Shown here piece by piece: positions 53,046 through 64,000 of a stretch of DNA of 64,000 nt. Position numbers and translations under genes: made by a program. Origin of the DNA: Toxonevra muliebris (lineage: Eukaryota; Arthropoda; Insecta; Diptera; Pallopteridae). Position 1 is the stretch's first letter; each line of letters opens with the position of its first letter. The stretch covers positions 94,233,235-94,297,234 of the forward strand of contig OY829326.1 in assembly GCA_963691655.1 (NCBI GenBank), in the 5' to 3' direction. The notes beneath the pieces were generated by a model, which saw only the letters and a list, made by a program, of their open reading frames with translations, had not been told where the DNA came from and made no database searches.

Positions 53046-54159
53046 TAGTCATCACAACAACAATGTATATAGAGACTGGCAAATCAGACGGCCGTTTCGG
53101 AATCCACCACAATTCCTCATCAATAATCTGAGTGATAGTTCTTAGTCTTTCAATATCCTATATAAGCTACTAATATTTGAAATCATAACCCAGTATTACA
53201 GATTTGATTCCAAATATCTTCACTGAATAGAGATATTGAAAGAAACTACCGTTCTATATACTTATAATGTTGTTATGTTATGTTATTATTGTCGAATGAA
53301 ATAGAAATAGCGGATAGAAGGGGTACACAACATTTTTTTTTAAAAAGCAATCACGTGAATGTATTATAAATGGAACTCCCAATAATTTATTTTGACGAAA
53401 TTGGATCATAACAATGTGAAAGAATTAAAACAAATACATATCTACAAAAAATTGTATAAAGTGCTGTTCTTCAACACACAAAAAGGTCTTTCAAAACGAG
53501 TTTTAATTACAAAACAGAAATTAACCAACAATGGCGCTGCATTCGCACCGCGGTTGTGGGATACACTGTCAGTTTGTGAGCCAACACATTTCTTTAAATT
53601 TATGTAATAGAATTTAGTTGCATTTCTGTTTTTCCAATTTTGTTTCCATATATCTGTAAAACTTTTAGTTGCCATTTTCCGACCGATTTTTAATACATGA
53701 ATTTTTTTAAATGATAAATTTTGGAAAACCAGGCATCATGTTGAACAAGCGAATGTTTCTTCACACGGTTAACGCCTCTGTAAACACAAGTTTTCACCAG
53801 CACATGTAAATGATTGAAATCAATCGGTTGACCGGCCTTCTATGGAGAGGAACGAATCGGCTATTTATTTCTATCATAATTGCTACAAAACCATAATTTC
53901 GGAGCATAATTAAAACAGATATATATGTATTTAGTATCTCTGGTATAGTAAGATACTACTTATCTCAGCAACGTTACTTGTGTGTCCCAAAGGTTTATTG
54001 TGACTTTGAAAAAAGATATAAAACAACAGTGGTTGGATGCAAATAAAATAAAAACAAATTATTTGCAGCAAACTGCGAAGCATATTCGTTTATTGTTATA
54101 TATGCAGTGTCTAAATTCAAGATTTCGATTTAGCTGAAGAATTAAATACTTTGGTTAAG
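53046..54159. other. Spacer between the coiled-coil gene and the ZMYND11 homologue
   Basis: No gene recognised. The last few hundred bases should hold the leader and promoter of the ZMYND11 homologue. Confidence 0.45.
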
Positions 54160-57100
54160 ATGGAAGTTGTTCGTAAAGCACAGCCTGACTGTTTTCGATT
54201 ATTTTTAAATACTATGTGCAATGGCGCTAATGCAAGCAGAACAGGAGAGATCAAAGTCACCATTGAGCAATTGGTTCGTGTTCTAACAACAGAGGGTCTT
54301 TATGCAAAATGTAAGTGTTTATGTGAGTCTTTATTTTCTTCGCTATTTCTTGATGCAACAAATCTGTTCATATGTATTTTGATTTCGCAGCTCATGCAAC
54401 TGAAACAGTTCTGAATGCCATATATGATGGTCTGATTGTGCCAGTTTCCATCAGTCCTGGTAGTAGTTCAACACGTGGACGCTTTAATGAACACAAAGTA
54501 GTACGTCTTCCGGAAATAAAAGATATCATGGTAAAGAAAAATACCTCTTGATTTACGCTATTGATTTTAATGTGTTCCTCATTGATTTCTCATTTAGAGC
54601 TCAAAATACGATTGTTACTGTTTCGAATGTCATTTGCCTGGAATTTTGGAACACTGTCGTCAGTGTTCACGTTCTTTTCATCGTCTATGCTATCGCAAGG
54701 TTGCGGAACGTCCAAATTATTCAGTACCTTCGGCAAAATTGCAAAAAAATCCCTTGCCAGCTTTTAGCTCAGATACCGGAACAGATTCCAACGAAGAGGA
54801 AGATGATCAGATTACAGCAAACTGTTGTACTCCAATCGGGTATGAGAGTGATATACGAGCATCTTCATCATTGTTACCCTTAGATCAAACGTCTTTGAAT
54901 AGTGGTACACCACACCGTTTCATAGATGAGATAACTGTCGATAGCACTTCGTCCCCGGCACAAACAATGACACTCATAAATGCTACTGAAGAAATGACTA
55001 CTTCTACGGTAGAGGGTAAGCCCATTGTTGAAGATCCATCGGAAACTGAATCAAAAACGAAAGTTGAAGTCGTCTGCTTGGGTGAAGTGCGTCCACCAAC
55101 ACGTAAACGTCCGGCTACAACCGCATCTAGTATCTCATATAAAAGTGAAGTTTCACCAAATGAAGAAGAGGAATCTGATTTGGAATTGTGCACATGCTGT
55201 CGTTTGCTCAAGTATGCCGCATTGCGAAATCCACCCAACCTTGAATCAGATGAGTTGTGTCATCTTATCACATTCACATTTGAGCGCAATCGTTCTTGGG
55301 TAAGAAGGAGCAAATTCAATCGATGTACTTGCATATATTATAATACAAATTTGTCTCGCGCAGATTGGACATGATGTTCTATCATATTTGGATATAATTA
55401 AAATTGGGCCAAAACATGTTGAGCTTGTCAGTGAGCTTTTATTTAAAATCCCCAATAAGCATCTGAACAATATTACCACAAAGCTTAGCAAAAAGCAATA
55501 CACTTTTCTCACAGAATTTCTGGTAGATATTTTGGATTTACAACACAATATGGGCGTATTCTTTGGGCGTAAGCAAGAAATTACGTTCTACAATTCAAAT
55601 ATTATTTTTTATTATTTCTTTTTCTTTGCAAGACTATAGCACTGAATTAGAATCAACAAAATGGTTCGTACGTGACATTGCTCACGACCTTTCCGAGATA
55701 CGCCGTTGTCCGGATTGCTTTCGATATTCACATGAGAAACACTCAAGCGTTTGGTTCGCCAAACCTTGCGTCCAACGTCACGAACTTGTGTTTGCAAAAC
55801 ACAGTGGATTCCCATATTGGCCTGCAAAAGTAATACGAGTGCTACCAAATAATAAACACGATGTACGATTTTTTGGTGGAAACCATTCGCGTGCATTAAT
55901 CGACGCACGCTTTATACGTCCAATCGATACGGACATCAAATCTTTGAAATTAGGGAACTCATCGTCGATTAAGAAAGCCATGGAAGAATTGCGCTATCAT
56001 CAAATTTTGTCCACATATCCACCTAGTAAATTCTCTTATCATGCAAATAAAAGTGAAACGGATCAAATAATACGTAGCGTATTGGGTAGAGCAATGGCAC
56101 CTGGTGAAGGGAGTTTCGCCAGAAAAAGAGTAGGACGCAGGCAAAAGCCTGTTAGAGAAACCAATAATAAACCTATCATACAAGATACGGCTATGTCAAC
56201 ACAGGAGAAATCTAGTAAACAAAACTCTAGTTTAATAGAAAGTGAAGTAGAAATACCAATAAAAAGGTATGTATTTTTTTCTTTTGGAAACCCATCACTA
56301 TTCATACTTTACTTAATACAGATTACGCTCAAACAAGTTAACACCACCATCACCAGCAACAACGAAAATAATAGCAAACGAGTATAAACAACCACGTTCT
56401 ACACGATCACAAAATAATACAATTAGTGCGGCAGTTTTAAAACAGGTAACTGAAAATTATATATTAAAATTTATAAGGAAAAAACTAAAAGTGAAATTTT
56501 TGTTAAACTTTTTAGGCTCAAGAAAACCTCAAAGAAGCACTAGAAATAGCATCTGCGACTAAAAAAAAAAATGAAAAACTAGCTGTACAAATTGAAAAAC
56601 TTAAAGCGGATATTAAGAAACAAGAACTTGAAAAAAAGGCTGTGAAACGCAAACAATGGGTAAATTTTTTAATAGAGCATATAGATGGCTCAAACAACTA
56701 CTTTCAAGGGGATGTTTAAACTTTATTAGAAAAAACATATAAATCTCATTATTACATATCGATGGTCATACGATGACACCTCGTAAGTAATTTTTCACCA
56801 CTTTTAGAAGAGACGGCCAAAAAACAATAAATGCATATATAGAATATGTAAAAATTGTTTTTTAAATGATTTTGAATAAGGCAGAAATATTTAGAATTAT
56901 TTTGTTTTTAATTTAAACTTATGTTGACATATTGTTTATTTCGTTTCGGTCGTCTTTTCCAAAAGTGTTGAAAACGTACTTACGAGGTGTCAACGTATGA
57001 CCATCGATATGATTTACCTATATAACTATTTGAGATATCGAGGGATTTCAATCAGGGACTTAACTGCTATCTATACATTTATTAGTGCAACTACAATTTT

Positions 57101-59341
57101 ATTCCAGAAGATCTAGAAGTTCTACGAGTAGGTTAGCCAAAAATCAGATTTAAGATCGGTTAAGCCAATTCCAAAATATTAGCCTCGGAAGTTTTTTAAA
57201 ATCCGCTCATTGAACAAAGCATTGCATTTATCATTGAAAAATCTTTGCTTAAGCGGGAGTAAATAATAAATAAGAGAAAGAGAGAAGACACGAGTAACGG
57301 CAGAATTATATAACGAATTATCTGCATACACAAATAACAAAACAAACAGCAACGAGTAGTTTGGTTCTCTTTTGATATTTGGTTTTCATAAAGAGATTTC
57401 TTCCGCAAAAACTAGCCCCAGTTACTAGGGCCTTACCGACTAGTAATTTTTAATGGAAAATGGAAAAATTAAGAAATAATAGAAAGGCGATTTTTTTAGA
57501 TTTTATTTCATAACAGATATTTTTAAGGTTACCCGATAACTGTAATATGTACATAACTTAAATATTTTTAAGATGCTCATAATTTTATGACAGATATTTT
57601 TTCTGTTGCTCGATAATAGTTATGCGTAACTTATATTTTGTAAGTTGCTCATAACTGTTATTTCATGATTTATATTTAAAAATCTCAAAAACGTTAATTT
57701 GAATTTTTTTCTTATGTAATCTTACTTAACCCAGATATGCCAATGGTTATTTCGTGTTGTAACTTTTTAATATAATTTGATTCCAAGTATATTCAAATGA
57801 TTTCAAAGCAGTCATGATTTGGAAGTCATAAGATTTGTATTTCTCAATAAAAAAAAGATTGCTTTCCCCTGACTCCAAAAGAGGCTTTACTAAATAAGTG
57901 ACTGCAAAAAAGGCTACTACTGCATTTTGTATTCTGGGTTCAAATATGTTATTCAATCGTAGGTTGTGATTCATTTATGAGTAATTATGACAATCACAAA
58001 TTATTATTGATTAACTGTTACTTCATATAAACGTTAAATATCACACAAACAAAACTAAAGATATGAAATAAAGTCATGATTATAAAAAATTAACATTTAG
58101 ATTTCATTTTCATAGTCTGTTAAAAATCATGATTGAAATTAGATTGAGTGCACTTTTTTTACAGCTCTCTTAATCAACCTGACCAAATTGTAAGGAACTT
58201 AATATTTAGTTATGAAATCTCGAAAAATGTAAAATATTAGTTAATAACAAAACACGAAACAGAAAACAAGTTACATCATCAAAGGATCCTTTGTAAATGC
58301 AAATTTTAAATATTTTTACATTCTTAACCAAATTTGCTCAAGATATTCCTTATAGTCACAGTTTAAATTCGAAAACGGGCGTGGTACTTCCCAAAAAGGT
58401 ATAAAACAGATATTAAAATTTCTAGTATAAAAAATCGTTTTTTTTAATTTTTATGAAAAGAGATATATATTATTAGATTAGTCATCAACCATTGTTCAAA
58501 GATATTCATATTCTCGGAAAATGTAAAAATATGCAAATATTTAACCGCTACTACTAAACGAAATGTTTTTTTAATAAAGTTAGTCAGTAAAGGTAGTTAT
58601 TATCATTTGAATTGAATTGCCAATTTCGAAAAGGCTTTTTCTCGAATATTAGAAATTTTACAAGAGATACAAAGAAACTGAATTTCTTTTGAACATTTTG
58701 AATTAAGAAGGCATTTTTTTGTCTCTACTGCTAACAATTGTGTTGCATCATTACAGACTAAAATAGTTTTTTTAAATGGAAAAGCGACTGTTAAGTCCTT
58801 TTCGAAATTCATCCAAGGACTTGGATGGTTTTAGAAATAAAACGGCATTATTTAAGGGTGTATATTATTAAAAAGAACATTTTTATTATAGGTTTCTTTT
58901 ACATTTCACAGTATTGCTATGCTAAAAATAGGAAAAATACCTCCACAACATTTTTTTTTAATCAAAAATCTTCTTCAACGTCTACCTGTGATGCTGCATC
59001 TATTTATTATGAAAACCAGATATGAAACATTTTCGCTGATAGAACATCGGTCTATATGTGTACATAGAAAAATAGAGAAAAAGCTCACTTTGAAAAAATG
59101 CGAGATGAGCTCTTTTAAAAATTCCCGGTTCAAATTAATATATTTATTCCTGACGCAAATAATAATAATATTTTATGTTTTATGTTTTCAGTGTTACTGG
59201 TGTCTCAACGAAGCCATATATTTGTGTTGTTTTAGAGCCGCCTACTGCTCAGAAGTATGCCAATCACGTCATTGGAAAGATGGCCATAGTAAAGTATGCA
59301 AAAATCGTGACGATCAAAGGCATGCAACATCAACTACATAA
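54160..59341 (+). CDS. ZMYND11: ZMYND11 (BS69) homologue, chromatin reader, eight exons
   Basis: Exons 54160-54310, 54391-54530, 54598-55299, 55364-55568, 55633-56266, 56322-56445, 56516-56659 and 59192-59341 join to 749 residues (human about 600). Residues 1-80 fit the N-terminal winged-helix domain. A PHD finger starts CYCFECHLPG (105-108) and runs to FHRLC (128), but its last CxxC-like pair (CTCC, 295-298) comes after an insert of about 165 acidic/Ser/Thr-rich residues. A diverged bromodomain-like helical region follows (about 310-420), then a CPDC knuckle (425-428) and a PWWP domain from about 450 (GFPYWPAKV, DVRFFGG). A lysine-rich coiled coil (653-700) leads to an intact C-terminal MYND finger (from 701: CYWC, CC, YCSEVCQSRHW, H, C). 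The human protein reads H3.3K36me3 and restrains elongation; MYND recruits co-repressors. All introns have GT-AG ends; the last is 2.5 kb. PolyA signal at 59476-59481. Confidence 0.9.
57778..58150 (+). repeat. Dispersed repeat family D in the last ZMYND11 intron
   Basis: AAGCAGTCATGATTTGGAAG, GCTTTACTAAATAAGTGACT and TTATTCAATCGTAGG-type blocks match 63540-63760 and, inverted, 62030-62230. The right part (58070-58140) also resembles 6130-6190. Confidence 0.7.
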
Positions 59342-59475
59342 TCTCTGATATCGCCCGCAAATACACGTGGACATCTTATAATATTTCTTAACAATACACA
59401 CTCGTATAAAATATTTCAGCAGCTAACGAAACACTCAAAAGCAAAGATTGAAGACTGAAATCTTCAATGAAATTT

Positions 59476-59481
59476 AATAAA
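59476..59481 (+). terminator. Candidate ZMYND11 polyadenylation signal
   Basis: AATAAA 135 nt after the stop codon, followed by an A-rich then T/G-containing stretch. Confidence 0.45.
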
Positions 59482-61214
59482 AGAAAAAACAATATATATT
59501 GTGGTAGAGTTATAAAGTACTTGAGTAGTAGTACTGGCACTCAGTATTTTGGTAGTGATACATGAAAAACTAAAGTACCAGTACAAGTGTCAGTACGCAG
59601 TATTTAATTTTCTAGTATTTCTTATTCGATCTTGTACAATAAAATTTTATTTAAAAGCTCACACTAATTGCACGAATCTGAACTTTCAGATTAAAATACA
59701 TGAAAATGAAATATTTACTATGGATACTTGGAAAAACAGAGTTTATAAAAACATAGAGTCCTTTTTCCTAATACTTTTTTACTACTTTTTTTTCTGGCAT
59801 ATTAATATAAGTTAATGTAATTTATTTATAGTTGTTTCTTTATTCATGAAAAAAGTTTAATATAAAAATGAATTGATAATTACAACGAGTTTCTTCCAGT
59901 TATAGCTTATTTGAATTTGTTATCTCTTTATGTTGGACCTGTATTGATTGAATTAATTAGAGCTTATTATCAAAATGGAATCATTAATATAAATTCTTAA
60001 ATTGAATGAATTTAAAAATGTAATTCAATATTTTAGTAAAATAATAAACATCACTTGAATAAAATAAATGAAAAATACTATTTTTAACATCGACATCTTT
60101 ATTTGAGAATAATAGTAATTTTAATGTGAAATGTTTTTGGTTGGTTCGTTGTGCTTTACGCACTCTGTGTCTCGTACACTAATACCAATTTTAACTAACA
60201 AATTGTTACTTGTAGTGTTCATAACGTACAACTTAATTTTCATTATTTTATTTTGTAAATTGGAAATAAAAAAAAATACTTTATTTAATTGTTTTTTACC
60301 TAAGCGTAAACTATGATTAGCTTACATGTACATAAAATAAATAGAACTGTATAATTTGTTTTTAAATTTTAATGCTAAAAGTTAAAATTCATTAAGAAAT
60401 TATTATTTAATTGAGACAAATAGTCATCAGACATCTTTTAGGATATCTGTTCTCACTCATGTTCAAAATTTTGCACAATAGTTTAATGGCTCTGTTAAAG
60501 GAAGTAACAAATAATTAGTGCAATGGCTTGAAGAACCTTGTTTGCGTTTATTCTAAACTATCCGGATAGTTCAGAGAGTAAATCTTATGTAAAAATTATT
60601 TTCGAAATATTGCTATATTTCAGTATTTTTCATTTCGAAAAGTGTTTCATAATTTTCAGACATTACTAACTGTAGGGGAAAGGCATGTGCCTTGGCCCGA
60701 CAATCAATTGCCGTTACAAGATTGAACATGGAAAAAAGTATTGTTTTACGAAATTTTTAATATTCGATTAGGCATAGTTTTAGTTTGTTTTTATAAATGT
60801 TATTAGACGCGTATTCGAAAAAAGTCGCAAAGTGATTTGTATACACAAAATTATTTTTTGGTTTTATTTTAGAAAACTTTAGATAAGTTAAGTCATTTAT
60901 TTTGAATTATATGTTTATGAATGGATATAATGAGGGTATTTATTTGTAACAAGTAAGCTTGTAATGTGCGTACACGTCGGAGTTATGCTAGGCACTTTTT
61001 ATGATGGCACCTATGATCAACGTGTAAACTAGCGTGTAATATTATGTCTAGACTGCACTCATCGTCTTTCTGGCAGTTTAATTAGAGTTTAATTTTCTTT
61101 TACCAAGTACGAAGTTATACACTTGAACATTCTTGTATTGTATGTTTCATGAATTTACCTTTCTAACAAGTTCTAGAAGACATAAATTTCTGTTGAGAAA
61201 AAAAAGGTCACGAC
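59482..61214. other. Gene-free stretch
   Basis: AT-rich. Repeated AGTACTGG/CAGTAC motifs at 59518-59605 resemble those of the element at 62829. No gene recognised. Confidence 0.5.
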
Positions 61215-61216
61215 TA

Positions 61217-61634
61217 GGGTAGCCAGACGTACTAATTTAGTTAGAGCATGTACTGATTTTCTTGTATTGTTTTTTAAAGTTCAGATTTTAAAATTCTGAA
61301 ATCAGTATCTATTTTTGGATTTTGCATTATTTTAGTACTGAGTTTTCTAATCTTAATAACATTTTTGGTCTTTACAATAAATTTTTATTTACTTTAAATT
61401 CTTTTAATGAAAAATTTTATAGAAAAATTTGAAATTTTTTCGATTCCACTAAAAGAATTTTCAGTTTATTGTTCACTTTTTAGAGGAAGGAAAGAAAGTT
61501 TTGCCCTAATGAGTTTATAAAGTAAGCTTATGATCAGAAGTAAAAATCTATATATATATCTGAGAAATGTTTTGATTTTAGCATTGAATTCAAGACTAAT
61601 GTACTGATTTTTTTGGTAAAAAATCTGGCTACCC
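61217..61634. mobile_element. MITE with GGGTAGCCAGA ends
   Basis: GGGTAGCCAGAC at 61217 faces GGGTAGCCAGAT read inward from 61634, with TA on both sides (61215-61216, 61635-61636). GTACTGATTTT recurs near both ends. 418 bp, non-coding. Confidence 0.75.
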
Positions 61635-62029
61635 TAATTACGATGGACAAAGGTCAACATTGAATATGGTTTAGAAATAGTATAGATTATATGGCTAATG
61701 GACGTGAGCAATGTAACAAATTTGATAATTTAGAAGAAGACATGAAAACATTAACAAATATTTAAATACAGGCGATTTTTTGCATGCTTTTTTTGATGTC
61801 ATTTTCATTCCGACTTGCCCAAAAAAAAAATCCCGGATTGCCTCAACTCGGTAGGCTCGAAGCTGGCGGAATATAAAACTAAGGCTGTATTCATTAGTAG
61901 TAAAAACGTTGTAGAGGTAGTCAAACTAAGTGTAGGAGATTCAGAAAATCAGATGCATGACTATAAACATATATATATACCTGTATATTGGTGAAAAAGC
62001 AATAAAAATTTTTGATTGCAGTTATTGAA

Positions 62030-62300
62030 TAAAAATGCAGTTAGAAGTATTTTTTGGAGTCGCCGATTGGTTATTCATTTAGAGAAGTCTTTTGTGGAGT
62101 CAAGGCAATACAATCTTTTTTTTTTTAAATCAAGGGAATGCAAATCTTATAACTCTAAAATCATGACTGCTTTAAAATCATTTGGAGTCACTTGAATACC
62201 CTTGGAGTCACATGCAGTCACTTGGAATCAATTGGAGACACTTGAAGTCTTTTGGAGTCAATAGGGGATTTGAAGTCAATGAATAAGGCTATATGATCTG
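62030..62300 (-). repeat. Dispersed repeat family D, inverted copy
   Basis: GGAGTCGCCGATTGGTTATT, CATGACTGCTTTAAAATCAT and TTGGAGTCACTTG-type motifs are the reverse of the blocks at 63480-63700. It leads into imperfect TGGAGTCA repeats. Confidence 0.75.
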
Positions 62301-62828
62301 TGATCTGGTAAATGAGCATGCATAAGTCCAATAAGTTATTGTGGCATTGCTTAGACAATTGGTTTGAATAAATGTATCAAAAATTTCAAATCCCTATTGA
62401 GTCCAAGTGACTTTAATTGACTGAAAATAATTTAAAATCCCAAATTGGCTCCAAATGACTCCAATTGAATTAAAATTGAAAGCATTCTTTTACAGCTCTA
62501 AACGACGGCCGCTTGTCATAAGTTTCGTAAAGTCCATAACACCGATCTGGGCAATGGACGGGAAGCTCAAAATTAATTTTCGAAAATTTAATTACGTATA
62601 TCGCCTTTGTGCTGAAGCTGAAGCGTTTTGAAGATAAAACTAACAAATTCATAATTAATGACGAATAGCTTATCGCTCATCCAGCCGCACGATGTAATAC
62701 CTAGAGCTAGTCCAGTAAGGAGAATGGAAGAAGTGAAGTAGGTGGTTTTAGTACGTAGGAATCAGACATAACCGGATAAGAAGAGTTCTGCAGTACCTAT
62801 GGAGGTTTCCACCTGCCAACGTACAAAC

Positions 62829-63325
62829 CAGAGCTGGACGGATTCGATTACTTTTGTAATCTATTACACAAGAAGTACCATTACTTGTAATCGTACTTAG
62901 TTTTTTTTTGTGTACCTTCGTACTCAAAAATTTTGAGTACGATTACTTTTTCGTATTTTGAATAAAATTACTCACATGCACGTAATACATATTTAAACAT
63001 AAATAAATTTATAAGTTGAGACAAATTTCCTTGGGCTAAAGTGCCAATAACAACTCAAAACTTAAACTAACTAAGCAATTGAATTATTCATAAAAAATCA
63101 TCCATTTTTTCGAAGTTATAAATCAATTCTCGCTCATTCATTTGTTACTGGCGCTAATCTTCACACAGTTAATACTGCAAAGTGATCAAAGTGATTTTAT
63201 GAACAAATTTCAAATATTTAATACAAATTTTTTTGTAATCAAACCAAAACGAGTACTGTAATCGTACTCAAAAAATTTCAAGTACGATTCCTTCATGTAC
63301 TTGTACTCAAAATTTTTGTGAATCC
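62829..63325. mobile_element. Element starting CAGAGCTGGACGGATTC, rich in GTACTCAAAAATT motifs
   Basis: The left end CAGAGCTGGACGGATTCGAT is hAT-like. At the right, GGATTCACAAAAATTTTGAG read inward shares only the GGATTC part, so that end is truncated. GTACTCAAAAATTTT and AGTACGATTAC recur at both sides. It sits between the two family D copies. Confidence 0.55.
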
Positions 63326-63540
63326 CCAATTGACTCCAAGTGACTCCAATTGACTTCAAATTCCCAATTGACTCCAAAAGACTTCAACTGACTCCAATTG
63401 ACTTCAAAATCCCAATTGACTGCAAAAAACTCCAAGTGACTCCAATTGACTGCAAATTGCAATTGACTCCAAATGACTGCATTTGAGTTCAAGGTTACTC
63501 AAGTGACTCCAAGTGGCTTCAAGTGACTCCAAGTGACTTC
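63326..63540. repeat. TGACTCCAA minisatellite
   Basis: About twenty imperfect copies of TGACTCCAAG/TGACTCCAAT/TGACTTCAAA, 10-11 bp each. A shorter run of the reverse complement (TTGGAGTCA) is at 62180-62275, and scattered copies lie at 62400-62470. Confidence 0.85.
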
Positions 63541-63760
63541 AAGCAGTCATGATTTTGGATTCATAAGATTTGCAGTCTCATGATTTCAGAAAAAGACTGC
63601 ACTCCCTTGACTCTAACAAAGACTTTTCTAAATGAATAACCAATCGGCGACTCCAAAAAAGACTTCCAAATGCATTTTTTATTCTGGAGTCAAATACGTT
63701 ATTCAGCAACTGCAATCATGAATTGTCGGTTATTAACTGTGACTTCAAGGTATTGCAATT
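63541..63760 (+). repeat. Dispersed repeat family D, copy next to the minisatellite
   Basis: AGCAGTCATGATTTTGGATT, AATAACCAATCGGCGACTCC and GGAGTCAAATACGTTATTC match the copies at 57778 and 62030 (inverted). Confidence 0.75.
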
Positions 63761-64000
63761 AAATTGATTGCACTGATGCTCATATATAAATTTTAATCAT
63801 ACCCAGCTTCAAAACAACAATTGAACTCATTTGCTAATCTAATTGTACAATGATAAAAAAGACAAACTGATAGATTTCCTATGACACTAAATTTAAGCTA
63901 AGATTAACGGAGCAAGAAATCATACAGAGGTTCCCAAACTTTTACATCATTGGCTTCAACAGGACAAACAAACAAATTTTCTCCGTTCAATTTTTTATAG
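63761..64000. other. Window edge, nothing recognised
   Basis: AT-rich; no gene or repeat boundary seen. Confidence 0.5.

Noticed and set aside
53392..53607. 71-codon frame upstream of ZMYND11 as a small gene
   Set aside because: No family features, and equally long chance frames occur on the other strand at the same place.

Overview
The window is AT-rich insect DNA, most likely from a higher fly (Diptera, Cyclorrhapha), plausibly a tephritid-type genome. That placement is an inference. It rests on the closeness of the coding regions to Drosophila genes, on introns of about 55-115 nt next to multi-kilobase ones, on AT-rich spacers, and on the kinds of transposon present. There is nothing bacterial here: no operons, no Shine-Dalgarno sites, no CRISPR array.

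Five cellular genes can be read. On the minus strand at 22040-22828 is an intact homologue of CDK2AP1/DOC-1, a NuRD subunit. On the plus strand at 29158-34458 is a four-exon kinesin-13 (Klp10A-type microtubule depolymerase). On the plus strand at 42338-44679 is a four-exon Pink1. On the minus strand at 49444-52654 is a small three-exon gene that I assembled from short exons; it encodes a 181-residue coiled-coil plus RWD-like protein whose architecture resembles kinetochore Spc24/Spc25, but I could not identify it. On the plus strand at 54160-59341 is an eight-exon ZMYND11 (BS69) homologue with winged-helix-like, PHD, bromodomain-like, PWWP, coiled-coil and MYND parts. The five genes have different jobs (chromatin, spindle, mitochondrial quality control) and do not form a functional cluster.

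Much of the rest is a record of mobile elements. At 1-2576 is a broken non-LTR retrotransposon on the minus strand, with a tandem 862-bp duplication. From 7 to 16 kb there is a dense set of DNA transposons with readable ends, three of them proven by 8-bp target duplications: 7235-8726 (itself split by a pogo-like element at 7352-8061), 11701-12407 and 15155-15782. From 18 to 20.9 kb there is a long inverted repeat, a decayed Ty3/gypsy-type gag-pol piece split by a MITE, and a tRNA-headed SINE with a perfect 12-bp target duplication. Several MITE families recur (12.4, 23.8, 38.6 and 39 kb; 15.8, 20.2 and 39.8 kb). At 47.3-48.9 kb a decayed element carries six dispersed copies of a 14-mer around a broken ORF. 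At 57.8-63.8 kb a dispersed family is linked to a TGACTCCAA minisatellite.

The most useful new observations are the hidden three-exon coiled-coil gene, the ZMYND11 PHD finger split by a long insert with one zinc ligand missing further on, the 60-nt stop-free first intron of Pink1, and the 14-mer-bearing transposon. All calls come from reading the sequence and from remembered family features; no database search was run.
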